Below, in pieces: positions 1-9,221 of a DNA stretch of 64,000 nt. The DNA is from Haploplasma modicum ATCC 29102. Its GTDB lineage: Bacteria > Bacillota_I > Bacilli_A > Acholeplasmatales > Acholeplasmataceae. The position numbers and the translations under genes were made by a program. Where the stretch lies: positions 62,001 through 126,000 of the forward strand of contig NZ_JHYB01000003.1 of NCBI RefSeq assembly GCF_000687835.1. The letters are read 5' to 3'. The notes under the pieces are model-generated. The model saw only the letters and a list, made by a program, of their open reading frames with translations, searched no databases and was not told the DNA's origin. The first letter of the stretch is position 1. Every line of letters begins with the position of its first letter.

Positions 1-189
1 CCCAAAAGAAATAATCCCTGACATACTTTTATGTTCTAGTTTAATTAAATCATCATTAACTAATCCATAATAACCATTTAATACTCCATAAAATTCATGT
101 CCTTTATTAATTCCATATCTAACTGCTGCTCTAATTGCTACGTTCATCCCTGGTGCATCGCCACCTGAAGTTAATATTGCTATTTTCAT
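1..189 (-). CDS. pfkA: ATP-dependent 6-phosphofructokinase, N-terminal part (cut by window edge)
   Basis: The reverse strand from 189 reads 63 codons without a stop to the window edge. The product begins MKIAILTSGGDAPGMN, the nucleotide-binding glycine-rich start of bacterial ATP-dependent phosphofructokinase (fructose-6-phosphate to fructose-1,6-bisphosphate, glycolysis). An AGGTGAT ribosome binding site lies just upstream of the ATG. The catalytic and allosteric parts are outside the window. It is divergent from a PPi-type phosphofructokinase at 365, so the two committing enzymes of glycolysis share an intergenic region of about 175 bp. The family is clear from the N-terminus; whether the whole gene is intact cannot be seen. 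Confidence 0.88.
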   Translation of the reverse strand, partial: MKIAILTSGGDAPGMNVAIRAAVRYGINKGHEFYGVLNGYYGLVNDDLIKLEHKSMSGIISFG

Positions 190-224
190 ATTGTTAATCA
201 CCTGATTTCTTTTTCGTTTTCTTT

Positions 225-233
225 ATTATATCA
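225..233 (-). promoter_or_regulatory. Extended -10 promoter for pfkA
   Basis: The minus strand reads TGATATAAT, an extended -10 element (TGnTATAAT), about 36 bases before the pfkA start. No good -35 is visible. The same element occurs before several other genes of the window. Confidence 0.55.
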
Positions 234-364
234 TATTCAAAAAATCTAATAAATAAGATTAAAAAGAAAACACTTACATTGTGTGCAATATTAAAAAAAG
301 TGGTAAAAAAAATAGTTATATGATAGAATAAAGAATGAATAATAAAAAAGGAAATGGTGATTAA

Positions 365-1609
365 ATGAAAGAATTAAAAGGTGCCGTATTATTAGGCCAA
401 TCAGGTGGTCCAACAAGCGTTATTAATGCTAGTGCTGCCGGTGTTTTCTTAGCTGCTTTAGATAGTCCTCTTGTAACTGAAGTATATGGTGCAGTACACG
501 GGATTAGAGGTGTTTTAAACGAAGAATTCTACGATATGAGACAAGAAGATCGCAGGGAATTAGAATTGTTAAAAAATACACCAAGTTCATCAATTGGTAG
601 TGTTCGTTATAAATTAGCTGATCCAAAAAAAGACGATACAGACTATAAGAGATTATTAGAAGTTTTCAAAAAGTACAACATTCGTTTCTTCTTCTATAAC
701 GGTGGTAATGACTCAATGGATACAGCAAGTAAAATCAATGATTTTATGAGAGAATCAGGTTGGGATATGAGAGTTATGGGAGTTCCTAAAACAATCGATA
801 ACGATTTATTTGGAACAGACCACTCACCAGGATTTGCAAGTGCTGCAAAATATGTAGCAACAACATTTATGGAACTATACCACGACGCAACTGTATATGA
901 TACAAAACAAGTAACAATCGTTGAAGTTATGGGTAGAAATGCTGGTTGGTTAACAGCAGCAAGTCAATTAGCTAAATCATTAGGACAAGGACCAGACTTA
1001 ATATTCTTACCAGAAGTTGACTTTGACTTAGATTTCTTTAACAAACGCGTTAAAGAAGTTTTAGATGAAAAAGGAAAAGTTATTGTTGCAATTAGTGAAG
1101 GTTTAAAAACAAAAGAAGGAAAATATATTCCTGAACTATTTAAATCATTATCAACAGACTCATTTGGACATGCACAACTTGGTGGTGCAGCAGCTGTATT
1201 AGCAGACGAAATTAAACAATTATATAACGTAAAAGTACGTCCAATTGAATTTAGTTTAATGCAAAGATCAGCAGCACACTTAGCAAGTGGAACAGACGTA
1301 AATGAAGCTTATAATGCAGGTAGAATCGCTGTTGAATCAGCACTAAAAGGTGAATCAGGTAAAATGGTTGGTTTCAAACGTTTATCATCAGCTCCATACG
1401 AAATGGAATATGTATTACTTCCATTAAGTCTTGCAGCAAATACAGAACAAACTGTACCATTAGAATGGATCTTACCAAATGCTGAAGGTTTATCACAAGA
1501 ATTCGTTGACTATGCATTACCACTTATTCAAGGGGATGCAGGTGTTACTTATGAAAATGGTTTACCAAGATTTGCTAAATTAAAAAAAGTAAGAGCTCCA
1601 AAACTTTAA
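365..1609 (+). CDS. pfp: Pyrophosphate-dependent phosphofructokinase
   Basis: This cytoplasmic glycolytic enzyme interconverts fructose-6-phosphate and fructose-1,6-bisphosphate, using PPi rather than ATP as likely phosphoryl donor. Visible motifs are LLGQSGGPTSVINAS near the start, GGNDSMDTA in place of the ATP-type GGDGS, PKTIDND (the Lys replaces the Gly of ATP-type PGTIDND and is the accepted PPi signature), and MGRNAGWLTAAS. The length of 414 residues fits the compact PPi-PFK group. A GGTGATT ribosome binding site precedes the ATG and a strong terminator follows the stop. Donor specificity is inferred from the two motif substitutions; the enzyme family is not in doubt. The gene stands alone, divergent from pfkA. 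Confidence 0.92.
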   Translation: MKELKGAVLLGQSGGPTSVINASAAGVFLAALDSPLVTEVYGAVHGIRGVLNEEFYDMRQEDRRELELLKNTPSSSIGSVRYKLADPKKDDTDYKRLLEVFKKYNIRFFFYNGGNDSMDTASKINDFMRESGWDMRVMGVPKTIDNDLFGTDHSPGFASAAKYVATTFMELYHDATVYDTKQVTIVEVMGRNAGWLTAASQLAKSLGQGPDLIFLPEVDFDLDFFNKRVKEVLDEKGKVIVAISEGLKTKEGKYIPELFKSLSTDSFGHAQLGGAAAVLADEIKQLYNVKVRPIEFSLMQRSAAHLASGTDVNEAYNAGRIAVESALKGESGKMVGFKRLSSAPYEMEYVLLPLSLAANTEQTVPLEWILPNAEGLSQEFVDYALPLIQGDAGVTYENGLPRFAKLKKVRAPKL

Positions 1610-1629
1610 TTAATAACTTTTAATAAATT

Positions 1630-1657
1630 AAGTGGATTTTTAAAATCCACTTTTTTA
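1630..1657 (+). terminator. Rho-independent terminator of the PPi-PFK gene
   Basis: The stem AAGTGGATTTT/AAAATCCACTT is followed by TTTTTATTTT about 20 bases after the stop codon. Confidence 0.85.
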
Positions 1658-1743
1658 TTTTAAAAGTAAGATTTAAAATTGATATTTATACTTTTATTAT
1701 GTATAATGATGCTTAGATTGATGTGAAAAAACTAGGAGAACAT

Positions 1744-2682
1744 ATGAAAAAATTATTAATAGCAAGTGAATTTTTACCCTACAAACATTTAATTAATAAT
1801 CGATTTGAATATGATTTTGTAACAAATAGTGAATTTGAAAATATAATAAAAAACAACACTTATGACGCCTTTATTTTAAGTGATTGTTTTGTTAATGACT
1901 TATTTAAAATAAGAAAAGAAAAAAAGTTTATTAACTCATTTATTGTAACAGTACAAAAAAATGATAACTTCTCTCTTGTTAGTGATTATTTTGTAAAAGA
2001 TACCTTAAATGAAGATATCTTTAATAGTATTTTAGATATTGTTTACGGAAATAACGCAATTCAAACAGAAGCTTCTATCTCATATTACTTAAAAAAAATA
2101 CTAGCAGAGAAAGATTCTGATGTTAATACACAAATATATAGAATTCCTTATCTAACTAAATTTTTAGTTGATTTAGTAAAGGGCCATTATGATGAATTAC
2201 AATATTCAAATGAATATTTTTCAGAAATAATAGACTACTCAATTTTTCATGATTTAGGAAAACTTTGCATTGAAGATAACATAGTTAATTCTACTAGTTC
2301 TTATACAGATAAAGAACGTAACAGAATGAAAGAACATTCTAAACTAGGTTTTGAGTTATATAGCGTTATATCTTCCGTCTTTAAAGGATTTAAATCTGAT
2401 GTTGCAGCTAATATGATTTTATATCATCATGAAAAATATGATGGAACTGGCTATCCAAACAATATAAAAGGTGAAGACATTACATTAGAAGCTAGAATTA
2501 TTGCAATAGTTGATGTTTATGATGCACTTAGAAGTAAAAGAAAATATAAAAGTCCATTTACTCATGAAGAAGCAATATAAATACTAGAAAAAGAAAAAGG
2601 AAAGCATTTTGATCCTTCCTTAATTAGTTTAGTTTTAAAAAATGAAAGAGACTTTGAAGAATTTTATAATACATTAATTTAA
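1744..2682 (+). pseudogene. REC-like/HD-GYP c-di-GMP phosphodiesterase interrupted by an in-frame TAA
   Basis: Frame 1744-2682 encodes an HD-GYP protein with one internal stop, TAA at 2578-2580. Before it are the N-terminal about 110 residues with a response-regulator-like pattern (DAFILSD, FIVTVQ, FVKDT) and an HD-GYP domain with HDLGK, KEHSKLG, HHEKYDGTGYP and ARIIAIVDVYDAL. After it the same frame continues ILEKEKGKHFDPSLI and ends at 2682; this is the usual HD-GYP tail (EEAI-x-ILEKEKGxHFDP), so the TAA replaces one sense codon. ATG 1744 is preferred over the GTG at 1723 because AGGAG at 1734-1738 is correctly spaced from it. The first conserved His of the HD-GYP core (usually a TGxH-type segment) is not visible in NTQIYRIPYLTKFL. 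It could be a recent nonsense mutation, a sequence error or a tolerated truncation. Confidence 0.8.
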
Positions 2683-2704
2683 AAACATTTTGGATGTTTT
2701 TTTA
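2682..2704. terminator. Hairpin between convergent HD-GYP and EAL genes
   Basis: The stem AAAACAT/ATGTTTT with loop TTTGG is followed by T-rich sequence on the plus strand and TTTTAAAT on the minus strand. It sits exactly between the two convergent reading frames and may serve both. Confidence 0.6.
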
Positions 2705-4723
2705 TTTATAATTTTCAATAAATTCTTCTAATCTTTTCTCATTTATTGGTTTACTATAATAATATCCTTGTACCATATCACATTTTAACTCTTTTAAAAA
2801 ACTATCTTGTAATAAGGTTTCCACCCCTTCAGTTACAACTAAAGAATCAAGTTTTCTACTAATATTAATAATATCGCCTATTAAAGATACTTTATTACCA
2901 TTAGTTATTCTACTTGTAAATGATTTATCAATTTTGATTATGTCAAATTTTAATTCTTGTAAGTAAATTAAATTTGAGTATCTTTTTCCAAAATCATCTA
3001 ATGCAATTAAAAATCCGATATTTCTTAAATCATTTAATATAATTTCTAATTCTCCTAAATTACTAGCAAAAATTGATTCCGTCACCTCTAAAATTATATT
3101 ATTAAAAAGTAAGTTATTTTTTTTAACAAGTCCTTTAATATCATTAATAAAATTAATATTGTAAAACTGATTAACCGATATATTTATAGATAATTTGAGT
3201 TCACTTTTAAAATTAAGCCTATATCTACTAATAAAATTAAGAGATATATCAATTATTTTTAATCCCAGTTCATATATAAATCGGTTTGATTCAGCAATAC
3301 TTATAAATTCTGCTGGAGCAATACTTCCATATGATTTGCTGTTAAATCTTGCTAAAGCCTCTACTGCAAAAATACTATTATCTCTTAAATATATAATCGG
3401 TTGGTATTCCATATATAAGTTATTTTCCTTACTTTCTATTTCTAAAAGTAATTCATCTTTTATCGTTTGAGTTCTTCTAATTTTATATTCTATTTCTTCT
3501 GTAAAATATATTGTATTATACAACCCATCTAGTTCAAGCGCTAATTCTGAAATTTTAATTGCTTTATTAAGAAGCTCTAGTGAATTAAGTTTTTGATAAT
3601 TAGCAACAATACCTACACCAACACTTATATTTAGTGAAAAATAGTTTGTTAGTTTATCAATAATTTTGTCATTAATTTTATCAACTTCTTCCTTGCTTAA
3701 TAATGCTTTATAGTAAAAGGCAAAACCATTTTCTTGAATATAAAAAAGTCTAAATTTTTCATTTTCAAACATAATCAAGAAATCTCTGATTTCTTTTTTT
3801 ATTTTTTGGACGTTCGTAAAACCATAATCCCCATACTTAATATAGAGGTTTTTCATATTTACTAAAAATAAGGTGCCGTTATTATGTTCCTCAATTTCAT
3901 TTAAAAGAGAGTTTCTGTTAAGTAAGTTTGTTAAACTATCATATTTTATATTATATTCTATCTTGTTATTTAATTCTTTTAGTCTTGTTATATCAAAGAT
4001 CATCCCTTCAATATACTTTATGTTATCATTTTCATCAAAAACAGCTTCAGCATATTCTAATACCCACTTAATCTTATTTTCCTTAGTTATGATTCTATAT
4101 TCTAATTGAAAAACTTCTTTTTCTCTTAACTTGTTTTTCATTATAATTCTTGTTTTTTCTAAGTCTTCTTCATAAATAATATCTGCAAAGCTTTTTTGTT
4201 TATTATTTAATAATTCATTTTCCTTATACCCTGTTAAATTAAAACATCCTTTCGATAAATAAGTCATTGTATAGTCTTTATCGTCTTTTGATCTATATAT
4301 TAAACCTGGAAAATTATTAAAAATTAAGTTTTTATTTCTAATTATTTCAATTACTTCAACTTCTTTTTTTCTAAGGTCTGTTATGTTACTAATAAAAAAA
4401 TAGAAGAGATCTTCTTTTTCATTATAGATTATATAAACATCTAAAAACATATTTAAATCATTCTTACTTTTTGCTTCTAAAGTCATATGATAATTATTTA
4501 TTTTTTTATTATAAAGATCATTCATCTTTGATTTAATCTTAATTAAATCATTATTACTATAAATTTGATTTAGATCTATTTGTTTAATTTCATCTTCGTT
4601 ATAACCAAGCAAATTAATTATATATTTATTTAATTTGATGGTTTCTTTTTGATTATTTCTTATTTTCAATAATCCAATTGGCAGATTATCTAATATATCA
4701 ATTTCATCTGTAATAGTTCTCAT
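2702..4723 (-). CDS. PAS-PAS-(degenerate GGDEF)-EAL c-di-GMP phosphodiesterase
   Basis: This 673-residue sensor protein hydrolyses cyclic di-GMP to pGpG. In order there are two PAS folds (about 5-120 and 130-250, the second with a PAC-like segment), a GGDEF-fold region (about 255-410) starting KYDSLTNLLNRNSLL whose signature is replaced by QENGF, so cyclase activity is not expected, and an EAL domain (about 430-670). The EAL part keeps the expected metal and catalytic residues: EALARF, NISVNQF, EVTES, ALDDFG, KIDKSF, VVTEGVET, VQGYYYSKP. No membrane segment is obvious, so PAS-based cytosolic sensing is likely. The start ATG follows AGAGG. Its start region contains an 11-nt complement to the predicted small RNA at 47386-47583. 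It is convergent with the broken HD-GYP gene. Confidence 0.9.
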   Translation of the reverse strand: MRTITDEIDILDNLPIGLLKIRNNQKETIKLNKYIINLLGYNEDEIKQIDLNQIYSNNDLIKIKSKMNDLYNKKINNYHMTLEAKSKNDLNMFLDVYIIYNEKEDLFYFFISNITDLRKKEVEVIEIIRNKNLIFNNFPGLIYRSKDDKDYTMTYLSKGCFNLTGYKENELLNNKQKSFADIIYEEDLEKTRIIMKNKLREKEVFQLEYRIITKENKIKWVLEYAEAVFDENDNIKYIEGMIFDITRLKELNNKIEYNIKYDSLTNLLNRNSLLNEIEEHNNGTLFLVNMKNLYIKYGDYGFTNVQKIKKEIRDFLIMFENEKFRLFYIQENGFAFYYKALLSKEEVDKINDKIIDKLTNYFSLNISVGVGIVANYQKLNSLELLNKAIKISELALELDGLYNTIYFTEEIEYKIRRTQTIKDELLLEIESKENNLYMEYQPIIYLRDNSIFAVEALARFNSKSYGSIAPAEFISIAESNRFIYELGLKIIDISLNFISRYRLNFKSELKLSINISVNQFYNINFINDIKGLVKKNNLLFNNIILEVTESIFASNLGELEIILNDLRNIGFLIALDDFGKRYSNLIYLQELKFDIIKIDKSFTSRITNGNKVSLIGDIINISRKLDSLVVTEGVETLLQDSFLKELKCDMVQGYYYSKPINEKRLEEFIENYK

Positions 4724-4763
4724 ATACCAAACCTCTCTTTAATATGTATAATTATATATTTTA

Positions 4764-4810
4764 ATAAAAAAAAATCCTATAATATTACTCAAAATAATAT
4801 TATAAGATTT
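4764..4810 (-). terminator. Terminator overlapping the dnaE stop codon
   Basis: The stem is AAATC/GATTT plus TATAATATTA/TAATATTATA (4772-4787 with 4795-4810), followed on the minus strand by a run of about ten T residues. The right arm contains the dnaE stop codon at 4800-4802. Confidence 0.8.
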
Positions 4811-7778
4811 CATTAATTGATTCTAAAATATAACTATCTCTTCCTTGATAGATATCTTTTTTAATCGTTATTACAATAATCTTATTTTTATCTATTTCAG
4901 TTACACTTTCAATTAGTCTATCAAAAACTAATATATCTAGTTGATTTTTAGAGTCACTTAGTTCTATAAACATCATTTTACTGCCTTTTTTAGTTGTGTG
5001 TAATTTTTTATTGATTATTATGCCGCAAGTTTGATATATCCCAGGATTTTTGAGATTTATCTTATCTATTAGTAAGATTTTTTTATTGTTTTTTTCTAGC
5101 CTTTTTATTACATGTAAAATATCAAACTTAACATTATAGCCCAGACTCTCTTTTTCATATTTTTGGTTATCAACAAAACTATAATCACTAACTATATTAA
5201 AAATATAATCCTTAATGATTTTTTCTGCAAGAACTGTTTCATATGAAATATTTTCGATTAAAGTCTTTCTATTTAAATTTAAAAAATCAAGTGCTCCACT
5301 ATAAATTAAGTTTGAGAGTTGGCTTTGGTTTATATCATATTTTAATCTTTCTTTAATATCATTATAAGAGGTAAATTTTTGATTACCACGTCTACTTACT
5401 AATGATTCATATGTTTTTAAACCAATACCTTTTACTTGCGTAAGTGGCATTATAACACCACCTTTATATATTAGGTACTTATTTGTACTAAGATTTAAAT
5501 CTGGTGCATAAATCTTAAATCCCATTTGTTTTAATTCATCTAAATAAATAGTTGTTTGGTTTTCATTACCAATTACTGAGTTAAGTAGTACTCTCATAAA
5601 CTCAAGATAATGATTAGCCTTTAAATAAGCCATTTGATAAGCAACAAGACTATATGAAACGCTATGACTTCTATTAAATCCATAGTCAGCAAATTTTAAA
5701 ATATATTCAAAAATATCGTTTGCTAGTTTCTTATCATAGCCTTTTTTGATGCTTCCATTTATAAATTTAATACGTTCATTTTCTAAGATTCCTAAATTCT
5801 TCTTACTAATTCCTGCTCTTAAACTATCAGCATCAAATAGGCTATATCCAGCAAAAACTTTTGCTATTTCCATAATTTGTTCTTGGTAAATAATAATACC
5901 ATAAGTACTTTTTAAAATATCTTTTAAATCATCATGAAGATAGTTAAATTTAGCTCCTTCTTTTCTTTTAATATAAACATCAATATTTGCCATAGGTCCT
6001 GGTCTAAATAGTGCAAGTGTTGCTACTATATCTTCGAAATTTGAAGGTTTTAATTTTTGTAGTACATTTCTCATCCCATAACTTTCAAGTTGGAAAATAC
6101 CCGTTGTATCACCACTTGATAAAAGTTTGAAGGTTTTTTCATCTTCTAAGTTTAATCTATCTAAATCAATTTTAATATTTCTCTTTAATAAGTTTTCTAA
6201 TATTTCTTTAATGATTGCAAGGTTTTTAATTCCTAAAAAGTCAATCTTGATTAATCCTAGTTCCTCAAGAGTTTGTGCATCATACTGACTTTGCATAAAT
6301 GAAAATGGTCCTTTTTGCAGAGGAATTGATTTAGTTAAATCATTATCACTTAATATTATCCCTGCAGCATGAGTTCCGGTCTGTCTGTATAAACCTTCAA
6401 TTTTACTTGCAATTAGAGCAACTTCCTTAGTTTCCAAGTCAGATTCTTCAACTTTACCATTTAAAACAGCATTGATTATTCCAACTAATCTATCTTGTTT
6501 TACATTTAAAACTCTCGCAATATCTCTAACCGAACTTCTAACAGCAAGAGTACTAAATGTTGAGATTGAGCAAATATGATTATTACCATATTTATTTCTT
6601 ACATAATCTATGACAAAGTCTCTTTTATTGTCAGGGAAATCAATGTCAATATCAGGCATTGTTACACGATTAGGATTTAAAAATCTTTCAAACATTAAGT
6701 TGTATTTTATAGGGTCAACATCAGTTATACCAAGTGAATATGAGACTAATGATCCGGCCGCACTACCACGACCCGGTCCAACTAAAACTCCATTTTTCTT
6801 AGCATATAAAATAAAGTCATAAACTATTAAAAAATAATCATTAAACCCTACTTGGTCAATTACTTTTAATTCTTCTTCTAGTCTTTTTATATATTTATTA
6901 ACTAACTCTTTATTAGTTATATCATTTATTTGTAATCTTCTTTTTAATCCTGCTAATGATAAGTTTGACAAATATTCTTTTTCGCTTAAGTTGTTTGGTG
7001 TATCAAACTTTGGCATTCTAAAGTTTATTTTAGGATATATAAAAGTAATACTATTTAAGAAATTATCCAAACTTTCTTTTACTTTAGGATAATTATTGTA
7101 GATATCATTTAATTCATCTATTTTAATAAATGATCTTTTCTCATTAGTTAAAAGTTCATTTTTACTATTATCAATCTTAATAAATGCTTCATAAACCTTT
7201 TTATCTTCTTCTAGTAAATAATTAGTTTGATGAACTGGAAGTATTTTAAATTTATTTTTTAAATTAATACTTAAAAAGGGAAGTGTAATGTTTAAATCGA
7301 TTTGATGATTACTAGATACACCTACATAAAAATCATCAAACAATGTACTGTATTGATCAAGGTAATTAACAGCCTCTAATTCATTACCATAAATAATTGT
7401 TTTATTAATTAATGAATCAAAACCTGAGCTTACAAAGATTAGACCTTTTTGATAAGTAACTAAATCATACAAACTAAATTTATGGCCTAATTCCTTCATG
7501 CTGGATAATTTAAAAAAATTTTCATATCCTTCCTTATTTTTCAAATAAACTAAAAATTTTGTTTGATTTGGTTCTAAAACTTCAATCGGTAATCCAACAA
7601 TTGGTTTAATGGGAAGGTCTTTAGTTAAATCAAATAATTCTTTAAATCCATGAAGTGATTCATCCGTTAAAGCAATAAATTTATAATTATTTGTTAATGA
7701 ATAGTCTACTAAATCTTTTAATGGGATTAAACTTTTTAACATACTATATGAGCTTTGTAAATATAATACACCTTGCAT
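4800..7778 (-). CDS. dnaE: DNA polymerase III alpha subunit, DnaE type
   Basis: C-family replicative polymerase (template-directed DNA synthesis). The palm aspartates are in PDIDIDFPD, preceded by GPGRGSAAGSLVSY; other family motifs are THAAGIILS, FLGIKNLAII, FRPGPM and GFNRSHSVSYSLVAYQMAYLK. An N-terminal PHP fold (residues 1-about 200) is present, but metal ligands are degenerate: the usual HLQVHS-type start reads YLQSSYSML, and ALTD is not followed by the usual His pattern. A C-terminal OB fold lies around GIIINKKLHTTKKGSKMMFIELSD. At 992 residues it is at the short end of the family. The ATG follows GAGGTGAT. The low-GC Gram-positive pattern suggests a second polymerase PolC elsewhere (inference). 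Confidence 0.95.
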   Translation of the reverse strand: MQGVLYLQSSYSMLKSLIPLKDLVDYSLTNNYKFIALTDESLHGFKELFDLTKDLPIKPIVGLPIEVLEPNQTKFLVYLKNKEGYENFFKLSSMKELGHKFSLYDLVTYQKGLIFVSSGFDSLINKTIIYGNELEAVNYLDQYSTLFDDFYVGVSSNHQIDLNITLPFLSINLKNKFKILPVHQTNYLLEEDKKVYEAFIKIDNSKNELLTNEKRSFIKIDELNDIYNNYPKVKESLDNFLNSITFIYPKINFRMPKFDTPNNLSEKEYLSNLSLAGLKRRLQINDITNKELVNKYIKRLEEELKVIDQVGFNDYFLIVYDFILYAKKNGVLVGPGRGSAAGSLVSYSLGITDVDPIKYNLMFERFLNPNRVTMPDIDIDFPDNKRDFVIDYVRNKYGNNHICSISTFSTLAVRSSVRDIARVLNVKQDRLVGIINAVLNGKVEESDLETKEVALIASKIEGLYRQTGTHAAGIILSDNDLTKSIPLQKGPFSFMQSQYDAQTLEELGLIKIDFLGIKNLAIIKEILENLLKRNIKIDLDRLNLEDEKTFKLLSSGDTTGIFQLESYGMRNVLQKLKPSNFEDIVATLALFRPGPMANIDVYIKRKEGAKFNYLHDDLKDILKSTYGIIIYQEQIMEIAKVFAGYSLFDADSLRAGISKKNLGILENERIKFINGSIKKGYDKKLANDIFEYILKFADYGFNRSHSVSYSLVAYQMAYLKANHYLEFMRVLLNSVIGNENQTTIYLDELKQMGFKIYAPDLNLSTNKYLIYKGGVIMPLTQVKGIGLKTYESLVSRRGNQKFTSYNDIKERLKYDINQSQLSNLIYSGALDFLNLNRKTLIENISYETVLAEKIIKDYIFNIVSDYSFVDNQKYEKESLGYNVKFDILHVIKRLEKNNKKILLIDKINLKNPGIYQTCGIIINKKLHTTKKGSKMMFIELSDSKNQLDILVFDRLIESVTEIDKNKIIVITIKKDIYQGRDSYILESINEIL

Positions 7779-7831
7779 TAAATCACCTCTTTACCTAATT
7801 ATACTAGAAAATATTGTTTTTTTCTTAAATT

Positions 7832-7857
7832 AAAAAAAGAAGAATTAATCTTCTTTT
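7832..7857 (-). terminator. Terminator overlapping the stop of the ligase-like gene
   Basis: The stem AAAAGAAGA/TCTTCTTTT (7835-7843 with 7849-7857) is followed by T residues on the minus strand. The stop codon at 7845-7847 lies in the loop. Confidence 0.75.
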
Positions 7858-9203
7858 AAATATTTATCATTATCTTTTTCTACTAATGCGATTAACAGAT
7901 AAAAAATTACACCAATATATCGATATTCAAAGCCACTATCAGTAGCTGCATGAACTAAATAAATAATAATACCAATCGCTATAAAGTAACGCATTTTATT
8001 TCTATTGTCAAATAATAGATCAACAATCTTATATAAAATAACTGCAACAAATAATAAACTAAAAATCCCTCTATTTATAATTATCTGAAATACAAATGAA
8101 TGGAATGTTGAAAGACCATCTAAAACTGCTCGGTCATATCCCACTCCCTTACCAAAAATAAAGGTTATAGGGTTTTCCATTTCTTTTAAAGCAATTTTAT
8201 ATATTGTAAATCTTCCTGTAGTAAAATCATTAATTTTATTATAAAGATCAGGTAAAACATGCTCGATGCTAACAATAGATCCAATAAAAATTAAAAATGC
8301 AAATATTAAAAATATTATTATCCCATACAATAATTTTCTATTTTTTATAAATAGTAATGGAATAAATAAAAAACCAGCTATAATTGCAAAATGTAATCCT
8401 GTTGATTTAATTTTAACAATTCCATAAACTATTAAAAAATCAAGCGGTAAATATAATAATGCCCATTTATTTTTTTTGACAGTTGCGTATTTATAAAGTG
8501 ATGGGATAAAAGCAATACTAAAAACAGTTGCAACAATATTAGGATTTGCCCATAAATGGGATACTGGAAACTTATTTGAGCCTGGAAACCACTGATAGAC
8601 AATTGAGATTTGAAAACTTATTACTAACAAAAGTAGTGATAAAAACCATGATACTTGTGTGAAATCCACTTTTGATTTACTGCTATTTCTAATAAAGTAA
8701 TATATTATATATCCCCCTGTAAAAAATCCGATTTCTGACAACCCAACCGAAAAGTCTGGAGACCATATCAAAGTAATTAGACTATACAAAATTAGATAAA
8801 TCATTGGAAATAAAAGAGTTCCCTTACGTCTATCTTTATTTTTTATCGAGCGAATAAATAATATTAATATCAAGACTGTAAATGTTGAAATATAAAGGAA
8901 TACATAATTTTTACCTAAAACTGCATTAAATTCCTTACCAAACAATTCCAAATAGATTTTTTTAATAAAATCAAGCATTGCTGGATCTCTCTGACCTGCA
9001 ATACTAAATAGTGAAAACATTACTAATATTACGGAATCAAATTTAAATATTGCCATTAAAATTAATAATGAGACATATATTATTATATTAATTATTTCAT
9101 TAATATTAAAAAACCATGTGGCAAATGAAAAACAAGCCATTGAAATAATTAATAACATATTTTTATTTTCTTTAATTTTTTCTATTAAAAAAATGATAAT
9201 CAC
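7845..9203 (-). CDS. O-antigen ligase/polymerase-like polytopic membrane protein
   Basis: The product is highly hydrophobic, with about ten or more predicted membrane segments over 452 residues, and has the large extracytoplasmic loop late in the protein typical of the Wzy/WaaL (O-antigen ligase) superfamily; GRFTIYKIALKEMENPITFIFGKGVG resembles the conserved region of that loop. The likely role is transfer or polymerisation of surface polysaccharide; the substrate is unknown. It is divergent from a glycosyltransferase at 9308. The start is unsure: GTG 9203 lies inside a better ribosome binding site, GAGGTGAT, which is well spaced for an ATT codon ten bases later (9193). An extended -10 element at 9222-9230 implies a very short leader. 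Confidence 0.75.
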   Translation of the reverse strand: MIIIFLIEKIKENKNMLLIISMACFSFATWFFNINEIINIIIYVSLLILMAIFKFDSVILVMFSLFSIAGQRDPAMLDFIKKIYLELFGKEFNAVLGKNYVFLYISTFTVLILILFIRSIKNKDRRKGTLLFPMIYLILYSLITLIWSPDFSVGLSEIGFFTGGYIIYYFIRNSSKSKVDFTQVSWFLSLLLLVISFQISIVYQWFPGSNKFPVSHLWANPNIVATVFSIAFIPSLYKYATVKKNKWALLYLPLDFLIVYGIVKIKSTGLHFAIIAGFLFIPLLFIKNRKLLYGIIIFLIFAFLIFIGSIVSIEHVLPDLYNKINDFTTGRFTIYKIALKEMENPITFIFGKGVGYDRAVLDGLSTFHSFVFQIIINRGIFSLLFVAVILYKIVDLLFDNRNKMRYFIAIGIIIYLVHAATDSGFEYRYIGVIFYLLIALVEKDNDKYLKED

Positions 9204-9221
9204 CTCTTTTAACTCTTTGCT

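Noticed and set aside
1723-1743. GTG start for the HD-GYP gene
   Set aside because: AGGAG lies after this codon and is spaced correctly for ATG 1744.
2578-2580. Recoding or programmed read-through at the two in-frame TAA codons
   Set aside because: TAA ends most genes here, the two contexts (ATA-TAA-ATA and GGG-TAA-ACA) share nothing, and no known read-through signal is present.
3195-3470. Plus-strand ORF inside the EAL gene, and similar ones at 3873, 6610, 12497, 14408, 16468, 21161, 22397, 23723, 29114, 38668, 39837, 45505 and 45841
   Set aside because: All are opposite-strand shadows of genes with full domain support; none has a recognisable motif or ribosome binding site.
2702-4723. Diguanylate cyclase activity in the GGDEF-like region
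   Set aside because: The signature is replaced by QENGF, so only a regulatory or vestigial fold is likely.
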